From positions 62,001-126,000 of the forward strand of contig NZ_BQID01000011.1 of assembly GCF_021602345.1 (NCBI RefSeq): DNA of 64,000 nucleotides, given 5' to 3'. Under the pieces are notes generated by a model. The model was not told the origin of the DNA and made no database searches. It was given only the letters and a program-made list of their open reading frames with translations. Every line of letters begins with the position of its first letter. Position 1 is the stretch's first letter. Origin of the DNA: Pseudomonas pharyngis. GTDB taxonomy: Bacteria; Pseudomonadota; Gammaproteobacteria; Pseudomonadales; Pseudomonadaceae. This document shows positions 24,059-33,937 of this stretch, piece after piece. A program made the position numbers and the translations under genes.

Positions 24059-24084
24059 ATCGATAAAAGCTCATACTAGCCATG
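24059..24084. promoter_or_regulatory. Repeated operator-like motif, copy 2 (decarboxylase/LysR promoter)
   Basis: Begins ATCGATAAAAGCTCATA and ends AGCCATG, in the 139-bp gap between the decarboxylase and LysR genes. It is the partner of the copy at 20809-20834. Confidence 0.65.
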
Positions 24085-24109
24085 TCCTCACGTCATACCT
24101 TGGATCCAC

Positions 24110-24988
24110 ATGAAACGACTGCCTCCCCTGCCCGCCCTGCACACGTTTCTGATCACCGCGCAGTGCTGCAACTTCACCCGGGCCGCCGAGCAGTTGCACA
24201 TCACCCAGGGTGCGGTGAGCCGACAGATCGCCGGGCTGGAGGAACATCTGGGTTATGAGCTGTTCATTCGCCTGGCCCGGGGCCTGGAGCTGACGGCCGA
24301 AGGTCGCGAATGGCTGCCACGGGTGCAGCAAGTGTTCAGCCTGATCGGCGATTCGGTGGAGCAGATCGGCGCCAAACGCGAAACCCTGCAACTCAAGGCG
24401 CCGAGCTGCGTGATGCGCTGGTTGTTGCCGCGCCTGCTGCACTGGCAGCGCGAGCGTCCGGACGTGCCGGTGAAGCTCACGGCGTCGCTGCAACACGGGG
24501 TGGATTTTCATCGCGAGCAGTTCGACGCGGCGGTGATCTACGGCACCGCGCCACACGACTCTCCTGCGACCCTGCATCTGTTCGATGAACAACTGACGCC
24601 GGTCTGCTCACCGACGCTGCTCAACGGCGGACCGGCCCTGCACACACCGGCAGATCTGCAACAGCATCTGCTGCTGCACCCGACTCACACCGATGACGAC
24701 TGGACACTCTGGCTCAACGCCGCCGAACTGCACCTGAGCAATATCGCCAGCGGTCAGCATTTCGAGACGCTGGATCAGGCGATGTCGATGGCGTCCCATG
24801 GGACGGGTGTGGCGATCGGCGACTGGTCACTGATCGGCGACGACTTGAACGCCGGGCGACTGGTGATGCCGTTCGATCTGAAGGTGAAGACGGGACTGGG
24901 CTATTACATCGTCGCGCCGGCGTCGGAGCCGTCGGCGAAGTTGCAGGAATTGATGGGGTGGTTGGTTGAGCAGGCTCATACGCGGTGA
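24110..24988 (+). CDS. LysR-family regulator of the GcvA type
   Basis: 292 residues. The winged helix (about residues 7-65) reads ALHTFLITAQCCNFTRAAEQ, then LHITQGAVSRQIAGLEEHLG. The rest is a periplasmic-binding-like effector domain. The MKRLPPLPALHTF start and overall length fit the GcvA/AmpR-like branch. Divergent orientation and a motif shared by the decarboxylase and importer promoters make it the probable activator of the whole catabolic set. The inducer may be a guanidino acid such as 2-ketoarginine, by inference. Confidence 0.85.
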   Translation: MKRLPPLPALHTFLITAQCCNFTRAAEQLHITQGAVSRQIAGLEEHLGYELFIRLARGLELTAEGREWLPRVQQVFSLIGDSVEQIGAKRETLQLKAPSCVMRWLLPRLLHWQRERPDVPVKLTASLQHGVDFHREQFDAAVIYGTAPHDSPATLHLFDEQLTPVCSPTLLNGGPALHTPADLQQHLLLHPTHTDDDWTLWLNAAELHLSNIASGQHFETLDQAMSMASHGTGVAIGDWSLIGDDLNAGRLVMPFDLKVKTGLGYYIVAPASEPSAKLQELMGWLVEQAHTR

Positions 24989-24996
24989 GGCCCCCC

Positions 24997-25170
24997 CCCC
25001 TCACCCCAGCCCTCTCCCGGAGGGAGAGGGGTCCGATCGTGGGATGCTCGAAAATTACGCCGACCTGAACGTGCTGTACCGAATCCATAATCGACTCGAA
25101 CTTTCAGGTCGATGAATCACGTCAGACAACTCGGTCGGCTCCCTCTCCCTCCGGGAGAGTGCTGGGCGGG
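24997..25170. repeat. Copy 2 of the ~190-bp non-coding repeat
   Basis: It shares with copy 1 (16342-16533) the inverted ends (CCCTCACCCCAGCCCTC; GAGAGTGCTGGGCGGG, degraded on the right), the core TACCGAATCCATAATCGACT and the segment CTCGGTCGGCTCCCTCTCCC. A run of ten C's precedes it. No ORF is present. Confidence 0.78.
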
Positions 25171-25232
25171 CGGCGTTCCGATGAGGGCCAATTTTCGGAT
25201 CAGACACAAACCCCGAAAACCACCCAAAACCC

Positions 25233-25847
25233 TCAATAACCGACGGTAAACCGCTGACGCGAATGCTTCGGTGTTTCCACTTCGTCGATCAGCGCAATCG
25301 CGTAGTCGGCAAAGCTGATCGAACTCTGACCGTCATCACTCACCAGCAAGTCATCCTTGCCGACCCGGAACTTACCGGTGCGCTCGCCTTCGACAAACAG
25401 CGCCGACGGCGACAGGAATGTCCAGTCCAGTTCCTTCTCCTGACGCAGTGCATCAAGGAACGCCGCACCAGCGCTGGCCTCAGCCTTGTACTCGGCCGGG
25501 AAACCGGCGCTGTCGATCACGCGGGTGCCGTCCGGCAGCAACAGCGAACCGGCACCGCCGACCACCAGCAGACGTTTCACCCCGGCCTGTTTCACCGGAC
25601 CGATCAGCGCGCTGGCCGGCACCGTGGCGAAATGCGCGGCGCTGATCACCACATCCTGACCGGCGACGGCGTCCTGCAACGCCGCAGCGTCCAGCACGTC
25701 GACATTCTTGCTGACCACACCGGCACGAGCGCCGATCTTCGAGGTATCCCGAGCGATGGCGGTGACGCTGTGGCCGCGACGCAGGGCTTCTTCCAGCAGT
25801 TGGCTGCCGGCACGGCCGGTGGCACCAATGATTGCGATCTTGCTCAT
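25233..25847 (-). CDS. NAD(P)-dependent oxidoreductase, NmrA/YwnB-like
   Basis: 204 residues. The Rossmann nucleotide-binding motif lies at the N-terminus (KIAIIGATGRAGSQLLEEAL), and the fold continues as an NAD(P)H-binding atypical short-chain protein (VVISAAHFATVPASALIGPV; LLVVGGAGSLLLPDG; DWTFLSPSALFVEGERTG). The usual catalytic Tyr-x-x-x-Lys is not evident, as in NmrA-like redox sensors and flavin-reductase-like members. It lies 46 nt downstream of the MBL-fold gene on the same strand, probably in one unit under the divergent LysR regulator. Confidence 0.8.
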   Translation of the reverse strand: MSKIAIIGATGRAGSQLLEEALRRGHSVTAIARDTSKIGARAGVVSKNVDVLDAAALQDAVAGQDVVISAAHFATVPASALIGPVKQAGVKRLLVVGGAGSLLLPDGTRVIDSAGFPAEYKAEASAGAAFLDALRQEKELDWTFLSPSALFVEGERTGKFRVGKDDLLVSDDGQSSISFADYAIALIDEVETPKHSRQRFTVGY

Positions 25848-25893
25848 GACATTCTCCAGTTGGCTTGAGAGTGCTGCGTTTTTCAGAATCGGA

Positions 25894-26772
25894 TTACCAC
25901 TGCATTTCGCCCTTGGCGACTTTGGCGCTCAGCTCCAGCGAGCTTTCTTCGCCCAGTGTCGGGTAGCGTTTTTTCATCGCGGCGATCAGCGCGGCAGAGT
26001 CCTTGGCCTTGACAGTTTCGGCATCGAACGCCTTGATGTAGTCGGCGGTGAATTTCACGGCCGCCAGCGAACGGGCGCTGTCACCCAGGTAGTGACCGGG
26101 CACCACGGTTTTCGGTTTCAGGGTTTCGATCGAGTGCAGGGTTTGCAGCCAGTCGGCATGGGATTGCGCGGTCTGGGTGTCGGCCATCCACACGTGGATG
26201 TTCTCGGCGACGACCACACCGCCGACCACCGCTTTCAACGAAGGAATCCACACGAAGCTGCGATCCGGCTGTTTGCCGTCAAGGCCGATCACCTGCAGTT
26301 TCTGCCCTTCGAGCATCAGGCTGTCGCCTTTGAGCACGCCCGGTACGATGGTTTTGGCCGGCACGTCGGCGCCCATTTTCGGGCCCCAGAAGGCGAGTTT
26401 GCCGTCGACGGTTTGCTTGATGTGATCAACGGTCGGTTGCGAGGCCAGCACCTTGGCATTCGGGAATGCCTTGATCAGGGTGTCGAGACCGAAGTAGTAA
26501 TCCGGGTCACCGTGGCTGATGTAGATGGTGGTCAATTGCTTGCCGCTGGCGCGGATTTTTTCCACCACTTGCTCGGCCTGGGATTTGCCGAACTGGGCGT
26601 CCACCAGAATCGCGTCCTTCTCGCCGCTGACCAGCACCGAAGTCACCGGGAAGATCGCGTGGGTGCCCGGGTTGTAGACATCGAGGGTCAGATTCGCGGC
26701 CGCTGCGTGGGCAGCAAAGCCGAGGGTGGCGGTGGCCAGTAAAACGCGCTTGAGGGTGGTGAAGCCGATCAT
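25894..26772 (-). CDS. Exported MBL-fold hydrolase with atypical metal site
   Basis: 292 residues. A signal peptide (VLLATATLGFAAHAAAA) directs export. The fold is metallo-beta-lactamase-like: the strand INITIAL SVLVSGEKDAILVDAQFG precedes the helix, and VVPGHYLGD supplies a late His. The key HxHxDH box, however, reads SHGDPDYYFG, that is H-x-D-x-D-Y, so two of the three usual His residues are replaced. The protein may bind a different metal, bind one ion, or act by another mechanism. It is divergent from the LysR gene at 26888 and followed by the NmrA-like oxidoreductase. Substrate unknown. Confidence 0.78.
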   Translation of the reverse strand: MIGFTTLKRVLLATATLGFAAHAAAANLTLDVYNPGTHAIFPVTSVLVSGEKDAILVDAQFGKSQAEQVVEKIRASGKQLTTIYISHGDPDYYFGLDTLIKAFPNAKVLASQPTVDHIKQTVDGKLAFWGPKMGADVPAKTIVPGVLKGDSLMLEGQKLQVIGLDGKQPDRSFVWIPSLKAVVGGVVVAENIHVWMADTQTAQSHADWLQTLHSIETLKPKTVVPGHYLGDSARSLAAVKFTADYIKAFDAETVKAKDSAALIAAMKKRYPTLGEESSLELSAKVAKGEMQW

Positions 26773-26887
26773 GGGTTGCTCCGCTGTTCGAATGCCGTGC
26801 TTGGCGATGGGGACAGAGCTTAGTTGCCAGACTCGTTACAAAAAATGCGATGCTTGGACATAGTTTGTTTCTGAAAGCGGGCAAATC

Positions 26888-27793
26888 ATGGATCGTCTCC
26901 AAGCAATGCGGGTGTTTGTCACGGTGGTGGATCTGGGCAGCCAGTCGGCGGCGGCCGATCACCTGGACCTGTCGCGGCCGGTGGTGTCGCGGTATCTGGC
27001 GGAACTGGAAGACTGGGTCGGGGCGCGTCTGATGCACCGCACCACGCGCAAGTTGAGCCTGACCGCCGCCGGCAACGAAATCCTGCCGCGCTGCCGGCAG
27101 ATGCTGGAGCTGTCCGGTGACATGCAGGCCGCCGTCAGCGAACCCGCCGATGCACCAAGGGGGTTGCTGCGGATCAGCGTCAGCACCTCGTTCGGTCAGG
27201 CGCAACTGGCCGATGCCATGGCGGTGTTCGTCAAAGCGTATCCGGGAGTGAGCATCGACCTGCAAATGCTCGATCGCACGGTGAACCTGGTGGACGAACG
27301 CATCGACCTGGCGATCCGCACCAGCAATGACCTCGACCCCAACCTGATCGCCCGGCGTCTGACGGTCTGCCGTTCGGTGGTCTGCGCCGCACCCGCCTAT
27401 CTGCGGGAACATCCGCAGCCGCAGCGGGTTGAAGATCTGAGCCGGCACAACTGCCTGACCCATTCCTATTTCGGCAAGAGCCTGTGGCATTTCGAGGAGG
27501 ATGGCGAACCGGTCTCGGTGCCGGTGCAGGGCAACATCAGCGCCAACGAGGCCAGCACCCTGCTGCGCGCGACCCTGGCCGGCGCCGGCGTGGCGATGCT
27601 GCCGACCTATCTGGCCGGGGCACATATTCACAGCGGCGAACTGGTGCGCCTGCTGCCCCACGCCGAGCCCCGGCAGATGAGCATCTATGCCGTGTATGCC
27701 TCGCGCAAGCACATGCCGGCAGCGTTGCGCTGCATGCTGGACTTTCTGGTGCAGCGTTTTCCCGAAAACCCGCAGTGGGATATCGGACTGTAA
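26888..27793 (+). CDS. LysR-family regulator
   Basis: 301 residues. HTH domain at the N-terminus (MDRLQAMRVFVTVVDLGSQS; LSRPVVSRYLAELEDWVGAR), then an effector domain of the CrgA/DsdC-like branch (GLLRISVSTSFGQAQL; IDLAIRTSNDLDPNLIARRL). It is divergent from the MBL-fold/oxidoreductase pair with a 115-bp gap, so it most likely controls them and itself. Ligand unknown. Confidence 0.85.
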   Translation: MDRLQAMRVFVTVVDLGSQSAAADHLDLSRPVVSRYLAELEDWVGARLMHRTTRKLSLTAAGNEILPRCRQMLELSGDMQAAVSEPADAPRGLLRISVSTSFGQAQLADAMAVFVKAYPGVSIDLQMLDRTVNLVDERIDLAIRTSNDLDPNLIARRLTVCRSVVCAAPAYLREHPQPQRVEDLSRHNCLTHSYFGKSLWHFEEDGEPVSVPVQGNISANEASTLLRATLAGAGVAMLPTYLAGAHIHSGELVRLLPHAEPRQMSIYAVYASRKHMPAALRCMLDFLVQRFPENPQWDIGL

Positions 27794-27879
27794 AGCCGTT
27801 CACAGAGCCGCTGGCAACTCCACGGCGCTGACCTATGCTGAAAGTAGTACCCAAGGGTATTCGTTCAGAGGTCAACGCC

Positions 27880-28056
27880 ATGAACACCAGAACAAGAAGA
27901 TACCTCGCGATTTTCATCACCTGCGCGGCCACGCTGGCGCTGTACGGCACCGCGGCATGGCGCGTGGAGCAGTTGCGGCAACTGCCCCGTGAATACGCGA
28001 GCTGCAACTTCGAGCGCTGCATCCCTCACAACGCCACCCTCAACGCCCTGCGCTGA
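27880..28056 (+). CDS. Small single-helix membrane protein, 58 residues
   Basis: MNTRTRRYLAIFITCAATLA starts a basic tail and one hydrophobic helix (residues 9-28), followed by a short outward-facing tail with two Cys (ASCNFERC, CxxxxC). ATG 27880 is the most likely start (upstream AGAGGTCAACGCC). It is convergent with pobR, whose stop is only 9 nt away. The two cysteines could form a disulfide in the periplasm. Family not recognised. Confidence 0.5.
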   Translation: MNTRTRRYLAIFITCAATLALYGTAAWRVEQLRQLPREYASCNFERCIPHNATLNALR

Positions 28057-28064
28057 TAAAGGGC

Positions 28065-28961
28065 TCAGGCGTCGTCGTTCTGCTCGGCCTTCAAGCGGTC
28101 GCGGAACGCCTTTGGCGAGATCCCCACCCGGCGCCGGAACAAGCGCGTGAAGTTGGTCGGATCGGAAAACCCCAACACCTCGGACATCTCGTAAATGGTC
28201 ATGCTGGTGTACGTCAGCAGACGCTTGGCTTCCAGCAACTGACGCTCGTGCATGATCTGCAACGCCGGCTGCCCCGCCAGTTCACGGCAGGTGCCGTTGA
28301 GGTGCGAGACGGAAATCCCCAGCCGATGGGCCAGGTCTTCGACCTTGACGTGCTGGCGGTAGGTTTCTTCCACCAGCTGAATGAACCCGTTGAGGTATTC
28401 GCGCTGACGCTGCGGGCGTTGCGTGGCGTTGTGACGGCGGATCGCCTGACGGCTGACCCAGACCATGATCACACTGACCAGCGAATGCATGAGCATTTCA
28501 CGTGCCGGTTGATGGCCGTTGTACTCGGCCTGCAACGCGGCAAACAGACTGTTGAGGTAATCCGCGTCCTTGCCCGCCGGATAGCTTTCGGCCTGGGCCA
28601 GGGCCTGCACCGCGCTGCCCAGTTGCGCCTGCAAATGGTTGATCAACGGAGTGGCGAGGGTGACGACGAATCCTTCGACGTCCTCGGAAAAACGGAATCC
28701 ATGCACCGATAACGGCGGCAGGATCTGGATCGCGGTTTCGTTCAGTTGCGTGCGTTGGCCTTCGATTTCAAGCTCTGCCTGACCTTTGAATACGAAGAGC
28801 AACTGGCACAAATCGGCGTGGCGGTGGGGTTTGATTTCCCATTGGTGTTCGCGGCTGCGTTTGGAAATGGTTTCACAGTGCAGCAAGTCAGGGGTCGGCC
28901 AGTCCAGGCTTTCACCGTAGAGCTTGAACACCGGAATCGAAGGCAGGTCAGGCTTGTTCAT
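28065..28961 (-). CDS. pobR: AraC-family regulator of 4-hydroxybenzoate use (PobR)
   Basis: 298 residues from ATG 28961 (MNKPDLPSIPVFKLYGES). The N-terminal cupin domain has the His-rich stretch WEIKPHRHADLCQLLFVFKG. The C-terminal HTH pair reads VEDLAHRLGISVSHLNGTCR and IYEMSEVLGFSDPTNFTRLF. It is divergent from pobA with a 178-bp gap, the standard arrangement in Pseudomonas, where PobR activates pobA with 4-hydroxybenzoate. An upstream start at 29003 would add 14 residues and is less likely. Confidence 0.9.
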   Translation of the reverse strand: MNKPDLPSIPVFKLYGESLDWPTPDLLHCETISKRSREHQWEIKPHRHADLCQLLFVFKGQAELEIEGQRTQLNETAIQILPPLSVHGFRFSEDVEGFVVTLATPLINHLQAQLGSAVQALAQAESYPAGKDADYLNSLFAALQAEYNGHQPAREMLMHSLVSVIMVWVSRQAIRRHNATQRPQRQREYLNGFIQLVEETYRQHVKVEDLAHRLGISVSHLNGTCRELAGQPALQIMHERQLLEAKRLLTYTSMTIYEMSEVLGFSDPTNFTRLFRRRVGISPKAFRDRLKAEQNDDA

Positions 28962-29118
28962 CACTTCAATCCAGGCCTCGAGGTTTGCGGGCGATAATCG
29001 CACCGATTGGCAGAATGTACAGGTATCGGCTCAGTTTTCACCTTCAATTGACAGACCCGCAAGGGAAAAATGCAAGCACTCGAATCCTGAAACTCATTCA
29101 CCGGCCGTTGTCGCGTGA

Positions 29119-30333
<1,215 letters not shown>

Positions 30334-30412
30334 CTTCCTACCGACTTACACTGGCGAGCACTCACCCGCTCGCCCTGGCACTGCGGGTCAATCACTGCCC
30401 GCAGGTTCGCCC

Positions 30413-31930
30413 GTGACCAATCTCAACCATCCCGAAACGCCCAAACCGGCCATTCGCAGCGTACTGGTCGCGCTGATGATGGCGATCTTTCTCGGCGCGC
30501 TCGACCAGACCATCGTCGCCGTTTCCATGCCGGCCATTTCCGCACAGTTCAAGGACGTCAGCCTGCTGGCCTGGGTGATTTCCGGCTACATGGTGGCGAT
30601 GACCGTGGCGGTGCCGATCTACGGCAAGCTCGGCGATCTGTACGGGCGGCGCAAACTGATGCTGTTCGGCATGGGCCTGTTCACCCTCGCCTCGCTGTTC
30701 TGCGGCATGGCCCAGAGCATGGAGCAACTGGTGCTGGCGCGGATTTTCCAGGGCATCGGCGCTGGCGGGATGATTTCGGTGAGTCAGGCGATCATCGGCG
30801 ACATCGTGCCGCCTCGCGAACGCGGGCGTTATCAGGGCTATTTCTCCAGCATGTATGCGGTGGCCAGCGTTGCCGGCCCGGTGCTCGGCGGCTACATGAC
30901 CGAGTACCTGTCGTGGCGCTGGGTGTTCCTGATCAACCTGCCGCTGGGCCTCGGCGCGTACTGGGTGGCGCGACGCAACCTGATCGGCCTGCCGATTCCC
31001 CAGCGCAAACCGGTCATCGATTATCTCGGCACACTGTTGATGATCATCGGCCTGACCGCTCTGTTGCTGGCGATCACTCAGGTCGGCCAGGGCCATGCGT
31101 GGCGCAGCAGCGAAGTGCTCGGTCTCTTCGCTTGCGCGGTGGCGGTACTGGCGGTGTTCGTCTGGCACGAGCGGCGCGCCCGGGAGCCGTTGTTGCCGAT
31201 GCACCTGTTCACCAACCGCAGCGCCCTGCTGTGCTGGTGCACGATTTTCTTTTGCAGCTTCCAGGCGATTTCCCTGATCGTGCTGATGCCGCTGCGCTTC
31301 CAGAGCGTGACCGGTGCTGGGGCGGACAGCGCTGCATTGCACTTGCTGCCGCTGGCGATGGGATTACCGATCGGCGCGTATTTCGCCGGACGCCGCACTT
31401 CGATCACCGGACGCTATAAACCGCAGATTCTGAGCGGCGCGCTGCTGATGCCGATCTCGATCCTTGGCATGGCCTTCAGCCCGCCCGATGCCACGCTGCT
31501 CAGCAGCCTGTTCATGCTGCTCAGCGGGATCGCCGGTGGCATGCAGTTTCCGACTTCGCTGGTCGGTACGCAGAACTCGGTGGAGCAAAAGGATATTGGC
31601 GTCGCCACCAGCACCACCAACCTGTTCCGCTCACTGGGCGGCGCGGTGGGCGTGGCGTTGATGTCGGCGCTGTTGCTGGCGTTGTTGCAGGACTCCAGTT
31701 TCGCCCACCTGGCCGGCAGCTCGCTGATGAGCGAAGGGCATTCCGGCAACGTGCTGCTCGACGGCCTGAACGCGGCGCCCGGCGATGCGCAGAATGCCTT
31801 GCGTGCCGAACTGCTGGTGACGTTCCGCCATTTGCTGATGGTCAGCGCGGCGGTGTCGCTGCTCGGGCTGGCGGCGGCGATTGCGATGCCGAACCGGTTG
31901 CTGCGGGGCCGTGAGCACGGCGCCCGCTGA
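30413..31930 (+). CDS. DHA2-family (14-helix) MFS efflux transporter
   Basis: About 505 residues from GTG 30413 (VTNLNHPETPKPAIRSVLVA), with GCAGG 7 nt upstream; an ATG at 30317 inside pobA is the alternative. Family motifs: GALDQTIVAVSMPAISAQF in helix 1 (motif D1), GKLGDLYGRRKLML in loop 2-3 (motif A) and GSVAGPVLGG-like ASVAGPVLGGYMTEYLSWRW (motif C), which mark H+-driven drug exporters. Fourteen hydrophobic segments are visible. It lies 79 nt after pobA on the same strand and may be co-transcribed. Export of aromatic acids or toxic intermediates is possible but unproven. Confidence 0.85.
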   Translation: MTNLNHPETPKPAIRSVLVALMMAIFLGALDQTIVAVSMPAISAQFKDVSLLAWVISGYMVAMTVAVPIYGKLGDLYGRRKLMLFGMGLFTLASLFCGMAQSMEQLVLARIFQGIGAGGMISVSQAIIGDIVPPRERGRYQGYFSSMYAVASVAGPVLGGYMTEYLSWRWVFLINLPLGLGAYWVARRNLIGLPIPQRKPVIDYLGTLLMIIGLTALLLAITQVGQGHAWRSSEVLGLFACAVAVLAVFVWHERRAREPLLPMHLFTNRSALLCWCTIFFCSFQAISLIVLMPLRFQSVTGAGADSAALHLLPLAMGLPIGAYFAGRRTSITGRYKPQILSGALLMPISILGMAFSPPDATLLSSLFMLLSGIAGGMQFPTSLVGTQNSVEQKDIGVATSTTNLFRSLGGAVGVALMSALLLALLQDSSFAHLAGSSLMSEGHSGNVLLDGLNAAPGDAQNALRAELLVTFRHLLMVSAAVSLLGLAAAIAMPNRLLRGREHGAR

Positions 31931-31974
31931 TTGATGCCGATCGCTCCCACGCGCGGCATGGGAGCTTTCAGCAA

Positions 31975-32823
31975 TCAAGCACTGTAATAACCGACCGCCA
32001 CCAGCATGTTCCCGACCTTTTTCAGGTAGGCATGCTTGTTCTCGACCTTGCCGGTCACCGGATTTTTCCAGCGGTACTCGTACTCGCCCTCATCTTGCTT
32101 GCCGATCAGCGCCAGAATCGGTTCGCCCACCGGTTTGCCCTCCGGGTCGTCGACCTTGGCGAAATCGGTGTTGATCAGCCGCAGGTTGGTGCCATGGGCG
32201 ACGTAGCGGTGGTTGTCGAGATTGACCACGAACACATACAGGTCGTCCTGCAGGTAACCGCCCTTGAGTGAGTTGATCGCGGACAGCGTGCCCTTCTCGT
32301 CTTTAGTCAGGTCAGTGGCGGCCTTGTCGAGCAACGCTTTCGCCTGCTCCGCCGACGCGCGCGGCAGGTAATAACCCACCGCCAGAATCCGCTGACCGAC
32401 GCGTTGATAGTAAACGTGCTTGCGCTCGACCTTGCCGTCGGACCAGTTCTGCCAGCGGTATTCGGCCTGCTGGATGCCGTTGCCTTCCGGCACTTTCAAG
32501 GCGTCCTTGAAGGACTTCTGCAAGTCCGGCCCGAGGACTTCGCTGACGTCGCGCCCGATCAACGCCGATGACGGCCCACCGCTGGCGAGCATCACGCCCT
32601 TGGTATCGACCACGAACACATAGCGATCCTTGTCGACGAATTCGCCCTGACGGCTGAACGCCGCAAACGCCTTGTCGCCGTTGTCGTGGTAATAGGCCAG
32701 AGCCTTTTCCAGCAAGGCGATGGCAGCCTTGCTGTCGACTTTTTCAGTGGTGGCCGCGTTGGCCTGACCGAAACTCAACAGCAGTACCGCACCGAGCCAG
32801 GCCAGCTTGTGCACAAACCCCAT
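31975..32823 (-). CDS. Periplasmic protein with two tandem Cache domains
   Basis: 282 residues. A signal peptide (WLGAVLLLSFGQANA) is followed by two single-Cache (type 2) domains and no membrane anchor or signalling module. The repeats are obvious: EYRWQNWSDGKVERKHVYYQ in the first and EYRWKNPVTGKVENKHAYLK in the second, each ending LAVGYY or VAVGYY. Cache domains bind small ligands outside the cell membrane, usually as part of chemoreceptors or kinases. A free periplasmic tandem could serve as a soluble ligand sensor for a partner or as a scavenger. It is transcribed alone. Ligand and partner unknown. Confidence 0.82.
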   Translation of the reverse strand: MGFVHKLAWLGAVLLLSFGQANAATTEKVDSKAAIALLEKALAYYHDNGDKAFAAFSRQGEFVDKDRYVFVVDTKGVMLASGGPSSALIGRDVSEVLGPDLQKSFKDALKVPEGNGIQQAEYRWQNWSDGKVERKHVYYQRVGQRILAVGYYLPRASAEQAKALLDKAATDLTKDEKGTLSAINSLKGGYLQDDLYVFVVNLDNHRYVAHGTNLRLINTDFAKVDDPEGKPVGEPILALIGKQDEGEYEYRWKNPVTGKVENKHAYLKKVGNMLVAVGYYSA

Positions 32824-32945
32824 GACGCATCCCTCGTTCTTGTTGGTGTTTCAAGAGCGTAGACGGCCTGAAGGCATGTATGGATATTCAGAACGCTTCT
32901 GAATGTTGCTGTGGCGAGGGCGCGCGCCCTCGCCACACAAGAGGC

Positions 32946-33821
32946 TTACGGACGCGCGTTGAGTTGCTGTTGCAGGTTCTGGATCTGCGCTTGCAGGGTG
33001 TTGATGTTGCGGGTCATCTGCGCTCGGAACGCGTCGAACTCGGCGGTGTTGGTGCCACCCTGCGCAGCGGCCGGGCGGTTGTCCTGCTCGCTCTTGAGGA
33101 TGACGATTTCCTGCTCCAGACGATCGATAGCGGCGCTCGGATTGCCTTGTTTTTTCAGAGCCGTGATGTCGGCACCGAGGCTCTTGAACTGCGCATCGAA
33201 GCCCTTCACCTGGGCATCGAAGCTCTTGAGCTGGGCGTCGACCTTGCTGGTATCGGCCGGGGTGCTTTTCAGCGTTGCCAGTTCGGCGCTCAGGGCTTTG
33301 ACCTGGGCTTGCAACTGGGTGTTGGCGTTCTGCTGTTCGGTGGTCTGGGCGGTCATCTGCGCCAGGCGCTTGTCCAGATCCGTCGCCTGCCCGGCCACGC
33401 CTTGTTGCTGTTTGCTCTGATCCTGAAGCGCACTTTGCAGCTGTTTGATCTGCAGCTTCAGGGCTTCGCTGTCGGTGGTGACGTTGGTCTGGCTGGCCAC
33501 GACCTTGCCGGAAATGTCCTGCAGGCGCCCCGCCGCTTCCTCACTGATGCGCGCGAAACTTTCCTGGGTCGCCACCAGTTGCTGCTCCATCAGCGAAATC
33601 TGCTGGAAGCTCCACCAGGCCAGACCAATGAATGCGAAGAACAGCGCGCCAACCAGTGCCCATAACGGCCCGGTGCTGGCAGTCTTGACCTTGACCACGG
33701 GTGGCGTGCGCGAATGCACGGTGGTGCGGGCGGTGACCGGAAAATCGTCGTCATCGAGGGTATCGGCGCGCAGGCTCGGTACATCGTCGAAATCGTCGTG
33801 GGCATCGTTACGCATGGACAT
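32946..33821 (-). CDS. Membrane-anchored coiled-coil protein
   Basis: 291 residues. The cytoplasmic N-terminus is acidic (DDFDDVPSLRADTLDDDDFP). One membrane helix (about 52-72, LWALVGALFFAFIGLAWWSF) follows, then about 200 residues of nearly continuous coiled coil rich in Gln, Ala and Lys (LKLQIKQLQSALQDQSKQQQ). The coiled coil faces the periplasm if the N-terminus is inside. Automated pipelines often call such proteins 'ATPase', but no Walker motif is present. A role in cell-envelope organisation is possible. Function unknown. Confidence 0.75.
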   Translation of the reverse strand: MSMRNDAHDDFDDVPSLRADTLDDDDFPVTARTTVHSRTPPVVKVKTASTGPLWALVGALFFAFIGLAWWSFQQISLMEQQLVATQESFARISEEAAGRLQDISGKVVASQTNVTTDSEALKLQIKQLQSALQDQSKQQQGVAGQATDLDKRLAQMTAQTTEQQNANTQLQAQVKALSAELATLKSTPADTSKVDAQLKSFDAQVKGFDAQFKSLGADITALKKQGNPSAAIDRLEQEIVILKSEQDNRPAAAQGGTNTAEFDAFRAQMTRNINTLQAQIQNLQQQLNARP

Positions 33822-33937
33822 TGAGGCAACCTTTGTGAAACGCGGTGATGACAGATTGGCGCGAAGTATAAACCCCGCGGCCGCTGGGGTTGACCCTCAA
33901 GCCGTGACGCGGTTCAGTGCCGGCCGGCAGATTCGTA

